Origin: SVTX01 sp045660325 | GTDB lineage: Bacteria > Bacillota > Clostridia > Oscillospirales > CAG-272 | Length of the DNA stretch: 64,000 bases | Direction of reading: 5' to 3' | Assembly: GCA_045660325.1 (NCBI GenBank) | Contig: JAZRDO010000015.1 | Coordinates: 57,783-121,782 of the forward strand | Shown: piece by piece, positions 1 to 8,908 of the stretch | How the letters are laid out: each line of letters opens with the position of its first letter | Numbering within the stretch: the stretch's first letter is position 1 | Translations under genes and position numbers: made by a program | The notes under the pieces: generated by a model | What the model was told of the DNA's origin: nothing | Seen by the model: the letters and a program-made list of their open reading frames with translations, nothing else | Database searches by the model: none

Positions 1-2
1 TT

Positions 3-1202
3 TACGCACTTCCGTATATGAGAACATACCATCCCGTTTATGAAAAGGACGGCGGCGTTCCCGCTATTGAGGAGGTAAGATTCTCCGTAACGCATAACAG
101 AGGATGCTTCGGCGCGTGTAATTTCTGCGCGCTTGCCTTCCATCAGGGAAGAACGGTGCGATCAAGAAGTATTGAAAGCGTAGTAAGAGAGGCAAAGCTT
201 ATTACCGAGATGCCCGACTTTAAGGGATATATTCACGATATCGGCGGACCGACCGCGAATTTCCGCTATCCCGCGTGTGATAAGCAGCTGAAGGACGGAG
301 TTTGTCCTTCGCGTAAGTGTCTCGCGCCTACCCCCTGTAAGAATCTCAAAGCAGATCATACGGAATACATAAAGCTCATTGAAGAGGTTGAAGCGCTTCC
401 GAAGGTAAAGCGTGTCTTCATCCGCTCGGGCATCAGATTTGACTATCTTCTCCACGATAAGAGCGATGCGTTCTTCAGAAAGCTCGTCCGCGACAATGTT
501 TCGGGTCAGCTCAAGGTCGCTCCCGAGCATTGCTCAAGTCCCGTGCTTCGCTGCATGGGTAAGCCCGATTTTGAGGTTTATCAGAGCTTCAGACGAAAGT
601 ATTTTGAGCTTTCCCGCGAGTGCGGAAAGGAGCAGTATCTCGTTCCGTATCTTATGTCGAGCCATCCCGGATCGACTCTTAACGATGCGATAGAGCTGGC
701 GCTTTGTCTTAAGCGCGATCACTATGCGCCCGAGCAGGTGCAGGACTATTATCCCACACCCGGTACGGCATCAACCGTAATGTACTACACGGGCATAAAT
801 CCTCTTGATATGAAGCCCGTTTACGTGGCAACGGATTATCATGAAAAGCAGCTTCAGAGAGCTCTGCTTCAGTTTAATCGCCCCCAGAACGCGCCTTTAG
901 TAAGAGAAGCGCTCCGTAAGGCAGGACGCGAGGATCTTATAGGCTACGGCGAGGAGTGCCTTGTAAAGCCCGAGGGAAATGCGCCTTATAGAAAGCCGCA
1001 AAATACCGCAAACAGCAAGGGCAACAAACCGAGTGGAAAGCCGAGCGGCAAGCCCGAAGGAAAGATCAATGGCAAGCCCCAAGGCAAGTCGTCACAAAAG
1101 CCCGACGGCAAAAGATCTGCGCAGAAGGGAAAGGGATCACAGCCCACCGCCCCCGCAACCAAAACCCCTGCTTATTTGAAGAAAAAGAGTAAGAGGAAAT
1201 AA
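3..1202 (+). CDS. YgiQ family radical SAM protein, 5' end cut by the window edge
   Basis: The C-terminal part of a YgiQ/UPF0313-type radical SAM protein. The reading frame is open to the window edge, and the residues before the first Met (YALPY, then MRTYHPVYE) fit the conserved family core, so the gene starts upstream of the window. Counting from the Met at 18, the CX3CX2C cluster motif is GCFGACNFC (Cys30, Cys34, Cys37), which should bind the SAM-reducing [4Fe-4S] cluster. Later conserved stretches include the APEH and SSHPG segments. The physiological reaction of this family is not established. From about residue 325 the protein ends in a low-complexity Gly/Lys/Pro tail with repeated GKPSGKP-like units, highly basic and probably disordered. 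It is followed at once by an intrinsic terminator. Confidence 0.9.
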   Translation, partial: YALPYMRTYHPVYEKDGGVPAIEEVRFSVTHNRGCFGACNFCALAFHQGRTVRSRSIESVVREAKLITEMPDFKGYIHDIGGPTANFRYPACDKQLKDGVCPSRKCLAPTPCKNLKADHTEYIKLIEEVEALPKVKRVFIRSGIRFDYLLHDKSDAFFRKLVRDNVSGQLKVAPEHCSSPVLRCMGKPDFEVYQSFRRKYFELSRECGKEQYLVPYLMSSHPGSTLNDAIELALCLKRDHYAPEQVQDYYPTPGTASTVMYYTGINPLDMKPVYVATDYHEKQLQRALLQFNRPQNAPLVREALRKAGREDLIGYGEECLVKPEGNAPYRKPQNTANSKGNKPSGKPSGKPEGKINGKPQGKSSQKPDGKRSAQKGKGSQPTAPATKTPAYLKKKSKRK

Positions 1203-1231
1203 AAAACGGTGGCTATGCCACCGTTTTTTTG
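1203..1231 (+). terminator. Intrinsic terminator after the YgiQ-family gene
   Basis: Stem AACGGTGGC / GCCACCGTT with a TAT loop, followed by a run of seven T, directly after the stop codon. Confidence 0.9.
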
Positions 1232-1575
1232 AGTGCAGAGTGCAGAATGCAGAGTGCAGAGTTATAACCCTTTTGTAGGGTGGGGGCTTGCTCCCGCCGA
1301 TTTGCCTTAATTAACTCCAAGCCTTGACGTAGCGAAGCGGCGACGCGGTGTTGAATGACAGTCCTAGCGACTGTCAGATCCGTGACGTGACCGAACAGCA
1401 GTAGAACGTTCCCTACAAGTTTTCCTAACTCTGCACTCTGCATTCTGCATTCTTAACTCTGCACTTTCTCTGCCCGTGAATACAAGGTTAAATATAATGT
1501 TAAACGAAGATTTTCGGCTCGCCCGAAAATCCACCTTAACTCTGCACCCTGCATTCTGCACTCTGCACTAAATAT
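1231..1575. repeat. Non-coding stretch with interspersed CAGAGTGCAGA-type repeats
   Basis: No believable gene lies between 1203 and 1611. Variants of the word GAGTGCAGAATGCAGAG occur at about 1231-1262 on the plus strand and in reverse complement at about 1426-1465 and 1535-1570, so the copies form inverted pairs around a central core. The core holds a GC-rich word GGGTGGGGGCTTGCTCCC (1278-1295) and a hairpin ATTTTCGG / CCGAAAAT (about 1510-1530). The layout suggests a non-autonomous intergenic repeat element. I see no transposase and no target-site duplication. Confidence 0.55.
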
Positions 1576-1611
1576 AAATATGGCTCGATACCGAGCCTAA
1601 TTGTTATTTAC

Positions 1612-2058
1612 TTACTTATCGTCGTCTTCAACGATGCAGCCGAGCTTTTCGCCGCATGCGGGGCAGAGAAGCTCATCGGAGTCAATGTCCTCGTCAAAGC
1701 ATACGATCTCGCCGCAAGAGGGGCATTCGATCTCGTAGTATTCTTCATCTGCGAAGTCGCAGTCCTCGAAGCAGTTGCAGCAGTCGCCGTCGCATTCGAA
1801 TTCTTCGTCTTCTTCATCACATTCTTCGTCGTCGAATTCTTCGAGAAGAACTTCTTCAACGTCGCCGAGGTCCTCGTCGAGCTCCTCGCAGTAGTCGATA
1901 AGATCTTCAACGTCTTCGCCGAGGCACTCGATTTCCTCTGCCATTTCGTTGCAGAGCTCGATAAGAGCGTTAATAAGCTTTGCTTCAGCTGTGTCAGCAT
2001 TCATGTTAAGACCTTCAGCGAGGCCCTTGATGTATGCGCATCTTTCTGTAAGAGTCAT
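1612..2058 (-). CDS. Acidic zinc-ribbon protein downstream of EF-P
   Basis: A 148-residue, extremely acidic protein. The N-terminal third (to about residue 70) is predicted helical and may be coiled coil. The middle is Glu/Asp-rich with a Cys cluster (CDGDCCNCFEDC). The C-terminus carries two CX2C knuckles (CPSCGEIVCF and CPACGEKL) typical of a zinc ribbon. It lies 33 bp downstream of efp on the same strand, so the two are probably co-transcribed. Similar small CX2C proteins next to efp are common in Clostridia. The function is unknown; a transcription- or translation-associated role is a guess from the zinc ribbon and the neighbour. Confidence 0.8.
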   Translation of the reverse strand: MTLTERCAYIKGLAEGLNMNADTAEAKLINALIELCNEMAEEIECLGEDVEDLIDYCEELDEDLGDVEEVLLEEFDDEECDEEDEEFECDGDCCNCFEDCDFADEEYYEIECPSCGEIVCFDEDIDSDELLCPACGEKLGCIVEDDDK

Positions 2059-2091
2059 TTTAGTGTACCTACCTTTATTTAAAATAGGAAA

Positions 2092-2649
2092 TTAAGCGCG
2101 GGAGAGATATTCGCCTGTACGAGTATCAATCTTGAGAACCTCACCAACGTTGATGAAGAGCGGAACCTTGATTACAGCGCCTGTCACAAGAGTTGCGGGC
2201 TTAAGTGTGTTTGTTGCAGTGTTACCAGCAAAGCCGGGGTCTGTCTCTGTAACTTCGAGTTCAACGAATGTGGGGGGTTCAACACCGAATACGTTGCCCT
2301 TGTAGGAGATGATCTTGCACATCATTTCTTCCTTTACGAACTTGAAAGCATCGCCGAGCTTTTCTCTGTTAAGAGGAAGCATATCGAATGTTTCCATATC
2401 CATGAAGTAGTAAAGGTCACCGTCAGTATAGGAGTACTGCATGTCCTTTCTGTCGATGTATGCGTTTTCGTACTTATCTGTGGGGGAGAATGTCTTTTCA
2501 ACAACACCACCTGTGATAACGTTCTTAAGCTTTGTACGAACGAAAGCTGCACCCTTACCGGGCTTTACGTGCTGGAATTCAACAACCTGATATACGTTGC
2601 CATCCATTTCAAATGTCATACCGTTCTTAAAATCGCCGGCTACTACCAT
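2092..2649 (-). CDS. efp: Translation elongation factor P
   Basis: EF-P enters the ribosomal E site and rescues ribosomes stalled on polyproline stretches. The length (185 aa) and three-domain layout are normal: an N-terminal KOW-like domain (1-65), then two OB-type domains. The loop carrying the modifiable residue reads KPGKG, with Lys32 at the tip. No EpmA-type modification gene is seen in the window. A GGAGG ribosome binding site (TTTTGGAGGTAC) precedes the ATG. The leader contains a hairpin, GCCACG / CGTGGC (about 2684-2700), and a strong promoter lies at 2716-2744. The acidic zinc-ribbon gene follows in the same direction. Confidence 0.97.
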   Translation of the reverse strand: MVVAGDFKNGMTFEMDGNVYQVVEFQHVKPGKGAAFVRTKLKNVITGGVVEKTFSPTDKYENAYIDRKDMQYSYTDGDLYYFMDMETFDMLPLNREKLGDAFKFVKEEMMCKIISYKGNVFGVEPPTFVELEVTETDPGFAGNTATNTLKPATLVTGAVIKVPLFINVGEVLKIDTRTGEYLSRA

Positions 2650-2715
2650 ATTTTTGTACCTCCAAAATCTGTTTTGCCACGGGTTTCGTGGCGGTTTTGA
2701 ATATTTTTACATTTA

Positions 2716-2744
2716 ATTATATAATGTTTTTAATATTTTTGCAA
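2716..2744 (-). promoter_or_regulatory. Sigma-A type promoter for efp
   Basis: On the minus strand TTGCAA, 17 bp, TATAAT, about 70 bp upstream of the efp start codon. Confidence 0.85.
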
Positions 2745-2815
2745 TAGGTTATTACAATCTTATTACAATGTATTTGTAAATTTTTTGTTATCAAAGGGAA
2801 TTTAGGCGAAAAACC

Positions 2816-3358
2816 TTAAATCTTAACCGAATTTACCGTGTTTCCGTCAAAATCGCGGATGGTGAACTCGCCGTCCTCGTACATCATATACGTACGGGGA
2901 TTGTTTTCCTTGGGAAGAGTTACCGAGCCGGGATTTATGCAAAGAGTGGAGCCGACGCGCTCGATCTTCTGGACGTGAGTGTGTCCGTATAGAAATACGG
3001 AATTCTTTGCTACGGGCGGGAGCTTTTGCGGGGAGAAGATATGTCCGTGTGAGAGGAACATACTTGTCTTGCCGTCAAAGATCTGCGCGGAGTCCGAAAG
3101 AATGGGGAACGCGAGCACCATCTGGTCGACCTCGGTGTCGCAGTTGCCGCGCACACAAAGGAGCTTGTCCGCATATCCGTTGAGGAGGGAAATGACGGCC
3201 TTCGGATCATAATTTTCGGGCAGGTCGTTGCGCGGGCCGTGGTAGAGAATGTCTCCGAGGATGACGATTCTATCAGGCGCTTCGGCCTTCGCGATATTTA
3301 TAAGCTCCTCGGCGCACTTGATGTCGCCGTGAATATCACTTGCTATTAAAAGCTTCAT
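2816..3358 (-). CDS. yfcE: YfcE-type metallophosphodiesterase
   Basis: A 180-residue calcineurin-like metallophosphoesterase of the YfcE/MJ0936 family. Metal-binding motifs are in order: SDIHGD (Asp8, His10), GDILYHG, RGNCD, LSHGH and YGHTH. Family members hydrolyse phosphodiester model substrates in the cytoplasm; the physiological substrate is not known. The gene sits between efp and a flavin-reductase gene on the same strand, about 35 bp downstream of the latter, so those two may be co-transcribed. Confidence 0.9.
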   Translation of the reverse strand: MKLLIASDIHGDIKCAEELINIAKAEAPDRIVILGDILYHGPRNDLPENYDPKAVISLLNGYADKLLCVRGNCDTEVDQMVLAFPILSDSAQIFDGKTSMFLSHGHIFSPQKLPPVAKNSVFLYGHTHVQKIERVGSTLCINPGSVTLPKENNPRTYMMYEDGEFTIRDFDGNTVNSVKI

Positions 3359-3393
3359 TTTTATTATTCCTTTATTTTAGATTTAGGCGCGAT

Positions 3394-3909
3394 TTATTCT
3401 GCTACGAGTACCTTCTCGATTTCACAAATATAGAATCTATGGAAATCGCGACGGGGGTACGCCTTTTCCTTGACTGCCGTGTCAGTAAAGCAAGCTTCCT
3501 TTATATCGTCGGCATAGAGCTTACGGCATACAAGAATAAGTCTTGCCTCATTGATGATGGGAGCGTCAAGCTCACTTGAGGTCGTAAGTCCGCATTCGGT
3601 TATTTTGTCCATATCTCTGCCGGACTTTGTACCGCACACCTTGAGCGCATCGCGGTATTTTTCGTCGAAGAAGCAGAGTGAGAATTTGTCATTTTCCTCG
3701 GTAAGACCGTATGTGTATCTCTGCGGACGAACGTAGAGCGTCGCTACGGGCTTATACCAAAGAAAACCGAGTCCGCCCCAGCTTGCCGTCATGGCGTTCG
3801 CGCCGCAAGCCTTCGTACCATCGGGCGAGCAGATGAGCATCCAGTCCTTGTCAAGAGCCGCAAAGGTGTTATCCTTTATCTCGTACGGGGATATTTCTTT
3901 AAAAGCCAT
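3394..3909 (-). CDS. Flavin reductase family / FMN-binding split-barrel protein
   Basis: A 171-residue flavin-reductase-like protein. The segments CGANAMTASWGGLG, PVATLYVRPQRYT, SLCFFDEKYRDAL and CGTKSGRD match the FMN-binding split-barrel fold that places FMN at the dimer interface. The ATG at 3909 is chosen because AGAAGG lies 8 bp upstream; a GTG further upstream at 3927 would put that ribosome binding site inside the coding region. It probably reduces flavin or acts as a small NAD(P)H-linked redox enzyme; the partner is unknown. Confidence 0.85.
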   Translation of the reverse strand: MAFKEISPYEIKDNTFAALDKDWMLICSPDGTKACGANAMTASWGGLGFLWYKPVATLYVRPQRYTYGLTEENDKFSLCFFDEKYRDALKVCGTKSGRDMDKITECGLTTSSELDAPIINEARLILVCRKLYADDIKEACFTDTAVKEKAYPRRDFHRFYICEIEKVLVAE

Positions 3910-3954
3910 ATAAAAACCTTCTTTCACATTGTTTTTATGTATTATATGCGAAAA

Positions 3955-5262
3955 TCAGCCGATAATATCCTTAAGCTCGTTAAGTCTTGAGCCTGAGGAG
4001 GTTGCGATAACGTTATTGATAAAGAGAATATCGTCGGCGTTCTTCTCAAGCGCGAAGTCGCAAAGGTCTCCACTGTAATATCTATAATCTATAACGTAAA
4101 CGTATTCGTAGGAGTCAACGAGGAAGGGAATGAACGCATTGCCGAAGGATTCCTTGACAACGACGATGGTTGAGCCGTCCTTGATGCTCGGGTTGTGGAT
4201 TTCCGAGAGGGGATTGTCGCCCGCGATAAAGCAGTTGTACTTTGAAGCCGCCGCCTGATACCACTTGTCCGTAGCCTTGTTTACGATCGAGTAGGTAGTA
4301 ACCTTGCCACTTTTATCGGTTACCTTTATGTCGTTAGTACCCATGGGCACGAATGCCTCAACAACGTCGGGCTTTTTCTCGAGATTCTCGTTCTTCGTGT
4401 AGTTGTAGAGAGTACCGAGGAAGCCGTCAAATTCAAGCTTTTCGTAGCTTTGAAGGGGAGTCGGAGCAATACCCTTTACAGCGCAAAATGCTTCGTACGC
4501 GTAATATGCGCCGAGAGCCGTCCAGTGGTGGTCGGTTCTATAATACATATACTCGTCCTTGTGCTTCATCATATTGGTACAAATATCGACCGTCTTGACG
4601 CTCGTACCATTAAAGCCTGAATACATATATTTTATTGCGTCGGAGCAATCGGATGCGCCGAGATTTGCAACTACGTCGCTACCGAGATGGAATTCGTAAG
4701 CCAAGGGCACGATCATATCGTACACCTGAACCTTGCCTTTAAGCTCGTTTTGAACCTTGGCTACGAGCTGAACGTACGCTTCGGAATTGTTCTTGTTGAG
4801 ATAGTAGAGCTCGTATGCGGTGTTTCCTACACAGTAAAAGCCTTCGATAACGTCGCCGCCTTGACCGTCGTTCTTGCCGGGCTCAATGATAATGTCGCCG
4901 TCCACGTCTATATCCATATCGGTGTCGGGATCGATCTTGTCGGCGTTACCCGAGCTCTCTGCGCTCTCTCCCGTGAAGATGCCGTAGAGCTTGTGGATAA
5001 AGTCGTTCATACCGATCATATCCTCGCGAAGAGGGAAGGTGTCGGAGTACCACGTGCTTATCTGGGATGTGTATTCGCCCGAGATAAAGGATTCCCAAGT
5101 GAAGGTGGGGAATTCCGTAAGATATCTGTTTTCGCTCGGGGATTCGAACGGGCGCTGACCGAACATACAGCCCACCACAAATGCGGCAAGGAGGAGTAAG
5201 CACGACAGGAGAACGCCCACGAGCATTATAAATCTTTTGTATTTTTTAGAAATGTTATTCAT
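3955..5262 (-). CDS. DHHW-family membrane-anchored protein, partner of MBOAT acyltransferase
   Basis: A 435-residue protein with one N-terminal membrane helix (about residues 12-34), an acidic linker (about 105-140) and an extracytoplasmic SGNH/AlgX-like domain with the signature DHHW at about residue 244 (TDHHWTALGAYY). DHHW proteins are encoded beside MBOAT acyltransferases and are thought to transfer acyl groups to exported polysaccharide. Here the MBOAT gene lies immediately upstream and the spacing (12 bp) implies translational coupling. The ATG at 5262 sits 6 bp after AAAGGGTG, which makes it a better start than an in-frame TTG at 5271. The polymer being acylated cannot be told from this window. 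Confidence 0.88.
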   Translation of the reverse strand: MNNISKKYKRFIMLVGVLLSCLLLLAAFVVGCMFGQRPFESPSENRYLTEFPTFTWESFISGEYTSQISTWYSDTFPLREDMIGMNDFIHKLYGIFTGESAESSGNADKIDPDTDMDIDVDGDIIIEPGKNDGQGGDVIEGFYCVGNTAYELYYLNKNNSEAYVQLVAKVQNELKGKVQVYDMIVPLAYEFHLGSDVVANLGASDCSDAIKYMYSGFNGTSVKTVDICTNMMKHKDEYMYYRTDHHWTALGAYYAYEAFCAVKGIAPTPLQSYEKLEFDGFLGTLYNYTKNENLEKKPDVVEAFVPMGTNDIKVTDKSGKVTTYSIVNKATDKWYQAAASKYNCFIAGDNPLSEIHNPSIKDGSTIVVVKESFGNAFIPFLVDSYEYVYVIDYRYYSGDLCDFALEKNADDILFINNVIATSSGSRLNELKDIIG

Positions 5263-5274
5263 ATTTTGCACCCT

Positions 5275-6759
5275 TTAGAACTGGAAATAGAGGAAGGGGT
5301 TGTAGGTGTCGCCCGCAAGCGCAAACGCTGCGAGGATAATGAGAACGATCGGTGAGAGCGCCTGAACGGTGTCCGCTACCATTGAGCCTATCGCACTCTT
5401 GCGGAGGAGGGAATTGAGCTTGGGGATCACGGGTGTACATGCGATCGCGCACACGATAAGGAAGAACATATTCTCAAGGAGCTTGAGATTTATCGCCGTG
5501 TTCGTAAATGCGGGAGTAAACATAGCCTTGAGAGCCGCGCCGAGAAGCGATAGATCCTCAAACTTGAAGAGCATCCAGCCGAAGAACACGATCACGAGAG
5601 TGATTGCAATTCTTATTGCCTTTTCTAAGAGCTTGGGGTTCTTCTTGGGCTTGATGACGAACTTTTCAAGCATCAAGAATGCGAAATAGTAGAGTCCCCA
5701 AAGAACGTAGTTCCAGCTTGCGCCGTGCCAGAAGCCTGTGAGCGCCCATACCGCGAAGAGATTAAGAATTTGACGGGGGATTCCTACACGGTTGCCGCCA
5801 AGGGGTATGTAAATGTAGTCACGGAAGAAGCTTGATAAGGAAATATGCCATCTTCTCCAGAAGTCCGTAACCGAGTCAGCGGTGTAGGGATAGTTGAAGT
5901 TTTCCTTGTAGTGGAATCCAATCATAAGACCCATACCGATCGCCATATCCGAGTAGGCGGAGAAGTCGAGGTATATCTGGAGCATATAGCAGAGCATGCC
6001 GAGAATAATTCCGAGCGAGGGCGTTGCCGCGAGCTTTTCGCCGTCAAGAATGATAAGGGAATCCGCAATAGCCGCGCAGCCGTTTGCGAGGATCGCCTTC
6101 TTGGCAAGGCCTACGCCAAAGCGCATAAATCCGCGTGATGTCTCTTCGAGAGAAACAGTTCGGTTATTGATGTCGTTGTGAACGTCGGCATATCTTACGA
6201 TAGGGCCTGCGATACACTGGTGGAAGAGAGATGCGTAGAGAAGGAGCTTCCAGTATTTTCTCTCTGCGGGAACCTCCGCGCGCTTTACGTCGATAACGTA
6301 GGAGATAAGCTGGAAGGTGTAGAAGGAGATACCGATCGGGAGCGCGATTGAGATCACGTCGCCGCCGATACCGAAGATGTTCTTGAACGTTGTGATAGTA
6401 AAGCCCGCGTATTTGAATACGAAGAGCAGCGAGAGTGCCGAGAGGCAAACTATCCAAGTGAAAACGTTCTTAGATCTTTCATCCTCCTGCTTTTCAATCG
6501 CGATCGCACCTGCGTAGCAGATAAACGTCATAAGAACGAGGAGCAAAATAAGGGGAGGACCGCCCCACGTATAGAAGATCAGAGAGCTTATAAGCAAAAC
6601 GATATTCTGCGCGTTTATGATTTTTGCTTTCTTTTTAGGGAGAAGCCTTTTGTCCTCGCCGCGGTTTTTAGGTAAGAGCGCAGGGATGCTCACGAGCATA
6701 TATATTCCGTATGAAAGCACCAAAAATGCAAACACGAAAAGTAAACTTGAAAATACCAT
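5275..6759 (-). CDS. MBOAT family O-acyltransferase (AlgI/DltB-like)
   Basis: A 494-residue polytopic membrane protein with about ten to twelve membrane segments. It has the MBOAT signature DFWRRWHISLS followed by FFRDYIYIPLGGNR, and the catalytic His in TGFWHGASW. It should move an acyl group, usually acetyl, across the membrane to the DHHW partner encoded just downstream. The ATG has AAAGGAG 7 bp upstream. A perfect-spacing promoter lies at 6808-6836, so the pair is a two-gene operon divergent from the folate riboswitch unit. Confidence 0.95.
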   Translation of the reverse strand: MVFSSLLFVFAFLVLSYGIYMLVSIPALLPKNRGEDKRLLPKKKAKIINAQNIVLLISSLIFYTWGGPPLILLLVLMTFICYAGAIAIEKQEDERSKNVFTWIVCLSALSLLFVFKYAGFTITTFKNIFGIGGDVISIALPIGISFYTFQLISYVIDVKRAEVPAERKYWKLLLYASLFHQCIAGPIVRYADVHNDINNRTVSLEETSRGFMRFGVGLAKKAILANGCAAIADSLIILDGEKLAATPSLGIILGMLCYMLQIYLDFSAYSDMAIGMGLMIGFHYKENFNYPYTADSVTDFWRRWHISLSSFFRDYIYIPLGGNRVGIPRQILNLFAVWALTGFWHGASWNYVLWGLYYFAFLMLEKFVIKPKKNPKLLEKAIRIAITLVIVFFGWMLFKFEDLSLLGAALKAMFTPAFTNTAINLKLLENMFFLIVCAIACTPVIPKLNSLLRKSAIGSMVADTVQALSPIVLIILAAFALAGDTYNPFLYFQF

Positions 6760-6807
6760 ATGTAAACTCCTTTGGAGATATCTGTATATAATAATACTTA
6801 TAAATTT

Positions 6808-6836
6808 ATTATAACATATAGTGCAGTCGCGGTCAA
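6808..6836 (-). promoter_or_regulatory. Promoter of the MBOAT-DHHW operon
   Basis: On the minus strand TTGACC, 17 bp, TATAAT, divergent from the folate promoter about 40 bp away. Confidence 0.85.
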
Positions 6837-6876
6837 TACAAATTTACCCCTTTTGGAACAAATTTCACAATAACTA

Positions 6877-6905
6877 TTGACATTGAGGCATCACGGGTTT
6901 ATAAT
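6877..6905 (+). promoter_or_regulatory. Promoter of the folate riboswitch transcript
   Basis: TTGACA (6877-6882), 17 bp, TATAAT (6900-6905): a perfect consensus match placed just upstream of the riboswitch. Confidence 0.92.
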
Positions 6906-6911
6906 GAAAAA

Positions 6912-7016
6912 CGAAGAGTAAAGGCGCAGGCGCGGAGGGTATCCTCCGAAGTGCCGATAAAACGGGGAGTTGTTTATCGGACGAATTGCGATTTGTGTCT
7001 TGCATCCCGCTTCATC
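6912..7016 (+). ncRNA. THF-I (tetrahydrofolate) riboswitch
   Basis: The 5' block GAAGAGTA (6913-6920) and the 3' block TTGCATCCCGCTTC (7000-7013) match the conserved ends of the THF riboswitch, whose known aptamers begin with GGAGAGUAG and end with UUGCAUCCGCUCC. Inside lie a hairpin CGGAGG / CCTCCG (6933-6948) and a second hairpin CCGATAAA / TTTATCGG (6954-6980). The loop of the second hairpin, AACGGGGAGTTGT, matches the conserved AAUGGGAUGUCGU of characterised aptamers. The gene downstream encodes a folate transporter fused to folylpolyglutamate synthase, an expected target. The ribosome binding site lies about 45 nt further on, so control is probably at translation initiation; I see no terminator. 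Confidence 0.88.
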
Positions 7017-7072
7017 GGCATATATGGGGAAACCTTCTTTGCTTATGAATTAGGGAAAGGAGGGCTTTTTTT

Positions 7073-8899
7073 ATGAAAAAGAGAGGGAGCATACACATTT
7101 TTAACAGTGTCAAAAAGCTTACCTTTGCGGCAATGCTCGCGGCAATTTCGGTTGCTATCGGAATTTTTTGTAAGAATTATCTAAGCTTTGGTGCGGTGCG
7201 TATCACCTTTGAGGGCTTGCCGATAATTATGTCGGGAATGATATTTGGCCCTGTGGTGGGAGGACTTGTCGGCTTTGTATCGGATCTTGTGAGCTATTGT
7301 CTTTCGGTTCAGGCGTTTGCAATTAATCCCATAGTCTCGGTAGCCGCGACGCTTATGGGTGTTATCCCCGGTATTATCGTAAAATATATCATAAAGAAGC
7401 GCAATACGTTCTCTATTGTTTTGTCGGGTGCGGTGGCGCATATTATCTGTTCGCTTATAATTAAGACGGTAGCGCTTTTTCAGTATTACAGCTGGGGAGT
7501 CCTCCTCAGAATCCCGACCTATATTGTAATTGCTCCGCTTGAAATTTTGATTATTTGTCTTATGTTCAAAAATTCTGCATTTTCTAAAATGGTTGATGGA
7601 CTTGAAGTAAAAAAGAGAGTGAAAAAAGAGAGTGTGAAAATGACGGCAGCTGAGGCTATTGAATATATCCACTCGGTAAGCTGGACCTTCTGTAAGCCTG
7701 GACTTGAACGAATTTCCGTTCTCTGCGAGGCGCTTGGAAACCCTCAGGACAAACTTAGATTTATCCATGTCGCAGGAACAAACGGCAAGGGCTCGTTCTC
7801 CTCGATGCTCGATTCGTCCTTGCGCGAGGCGGGCTACAAGGTCGGACTTTTCACGTCTCCGTATATACTTGAATTTAACGAGAGAATAAAGCTTGACGGC
7901 AAAAACATTCCTGATGAGGATCTGGCGCGAATCGTTTTGAAGGTAAAGGGCATAGCCGACAAAATGGATGAAAAGCCCACCGAGTTTGAGCTTATCACGG
8001 CAATCGGATTTGAATACTTTGCCGAGTGTGGCTGTGATTACGTTATCCTTGAATGCGGAATGGGAGGCAGACTCGACTCCACGAATATTGTAAAAACCCC
8101 CGTTTTGTCGGTCATTACGGGAATTGCGCTTGACCATACCGCGTTCCTCGGCGACACGGTTGAGAAGATCGCTTATGAGAAGGCGGGCATTATTAAAGAG
8201 AACGTTCCCGTGCTTTTCTGCGGCGACAGTCAGTCGGCGGCGGATATAATAGAGGGCGTGGCGCATGAACGTGGCGCGAGATTTGTTCGTCCCGTGGGAG
8301 AGCCTGAGGTTAAGAGTCAGACGCTTGACGGAACTGTTTTCGATTATCTTGGATACGAGGACGTAAAGATAAAGCTTCTCGGCTCATATCAGATAAAAAA
8401 TGCAAGAAACGTGCTCTGTGCACTTGAAATTTTAAAAGAGCAGGGCGTAAGCTTTGCAAAAGAGCAGATAAAGAGCGGCATCTCGAAGGCAAAATGGCCC
8501 GCGAGATTTGAAATAATAAAGGACGAGCCGCTTATGATTTTTGACGGCGGGCATAACCCCGAGGGCGTTGAGGCGGCAGTTGAGAGCGTCAAGAAGTATT
8601 TTGGCGACACAAGGCTCAACATTATAACGGGTGTTATGGCGGACAAGGATTATAACTATATCGCGAGCAAAATTTCCGAGGTTGCGGGTAAGGTATATTG
8701 CCTGACTCCCGACAATCCCCGCGCGCTTAAGGCGGAGGCTTATGCCGAGGTGTTCCGAGGACTCGGACTTGAAGCCGAGAGCTTCGACACGGTTGAATCG
8801 GCGGTATCTACCGCTATTGAAGAATCGAAGAATGAAGGACGCGGAATCCTTTGTCTTGGCTCGCTCTATATGTATTGCGAGGTAGTAAAATACCTTTAA
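7073..8899 (+). CDS. folC: FolT-FolC fusion: ECF folate transporter S component + folylpolyglutamate/dihydrofolate synthase
   Basis: A 608-residue fusion. Residues 1-175 are a six-helix ECF-transporter substrate-binding (S) component of the folate family, with the N-terminal AAxxAAISVA segment that contacts the energy-coupling module. A short, strongly basic linker follows (about 178-190, KKRVKKESVK). Residues 191-608 are a complete FolC: P-loop GTNGKGS (235-241), ECGMGGRLDSTN, and FDGGHNPEG. FolC adds glutamates to folate, which traps it in the cell, so the fusion couples uptake to retention. GGAGGG precedes the ATG. An internal ATG at codon 190 has only weak upstream pairing, so a free FolC product is possible but not obvious. 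The ECF energising subunits are not in this window. Confidence 0.93.
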   Translation: MKKRGSIHIFNSVKKLTFAAMLAAISVAIGIFCKNYLSFGAVRITFEGLPIIMSGMIFGPVVGGLVGFVSDLVSYCLSVQAFAINPIVSVAATLMGVIPGIIVKYIIKKRNTFSIVLSGAVAHIICSLIIKTVALFQYYSWGVLLRIPTYIVIAPLEILIICLMFKNSAFSKMVDGLEVKKRVKKESVKMTAAEAIEYIHSVSWTFCKPGLERISVLCEALGNPQDKLRFIHVAGTNGKGSFSSMLDSSLREAGYKVGLFTSPYILEFNERIKLDGKNIPDEDLARIVLKVKGIADKMDEKPTEFELITAIGFEYFAECGCDYVILECGMGGRLDSTNIVKTPVLSVITGIALDHTAFLGDTVEKIAYEKAGIIKENVPVLFCGDSQSAADIIEGVAHERGARFVRPVGEPEVKSQTLDGTVFDYLGYEDVKIKLLGSYQIKNARNVLCALEILKEQGVSFAKEQIKSGISKAKWPARFEIIKDEPLMIFDGGHNPEGVEAAVESVKKYFGDTRLNIITGVMADKDYNYIASKISEVAGKVYCLTPDNPRALKAEAYAEVFRGLGLEAESFDTVESAVSTAIEESKNEGRGILCLGSLYMYCEVVKYL

Positions 8900-8908
8900 A
8901 ATAAAAAA

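Noticed and set aside
1231..1575. CRISPR array
   Set aside because: The repeats are short, irregularly spaced and in both orientations. There are no uniform spacers and no cas genes anywhere in the window.
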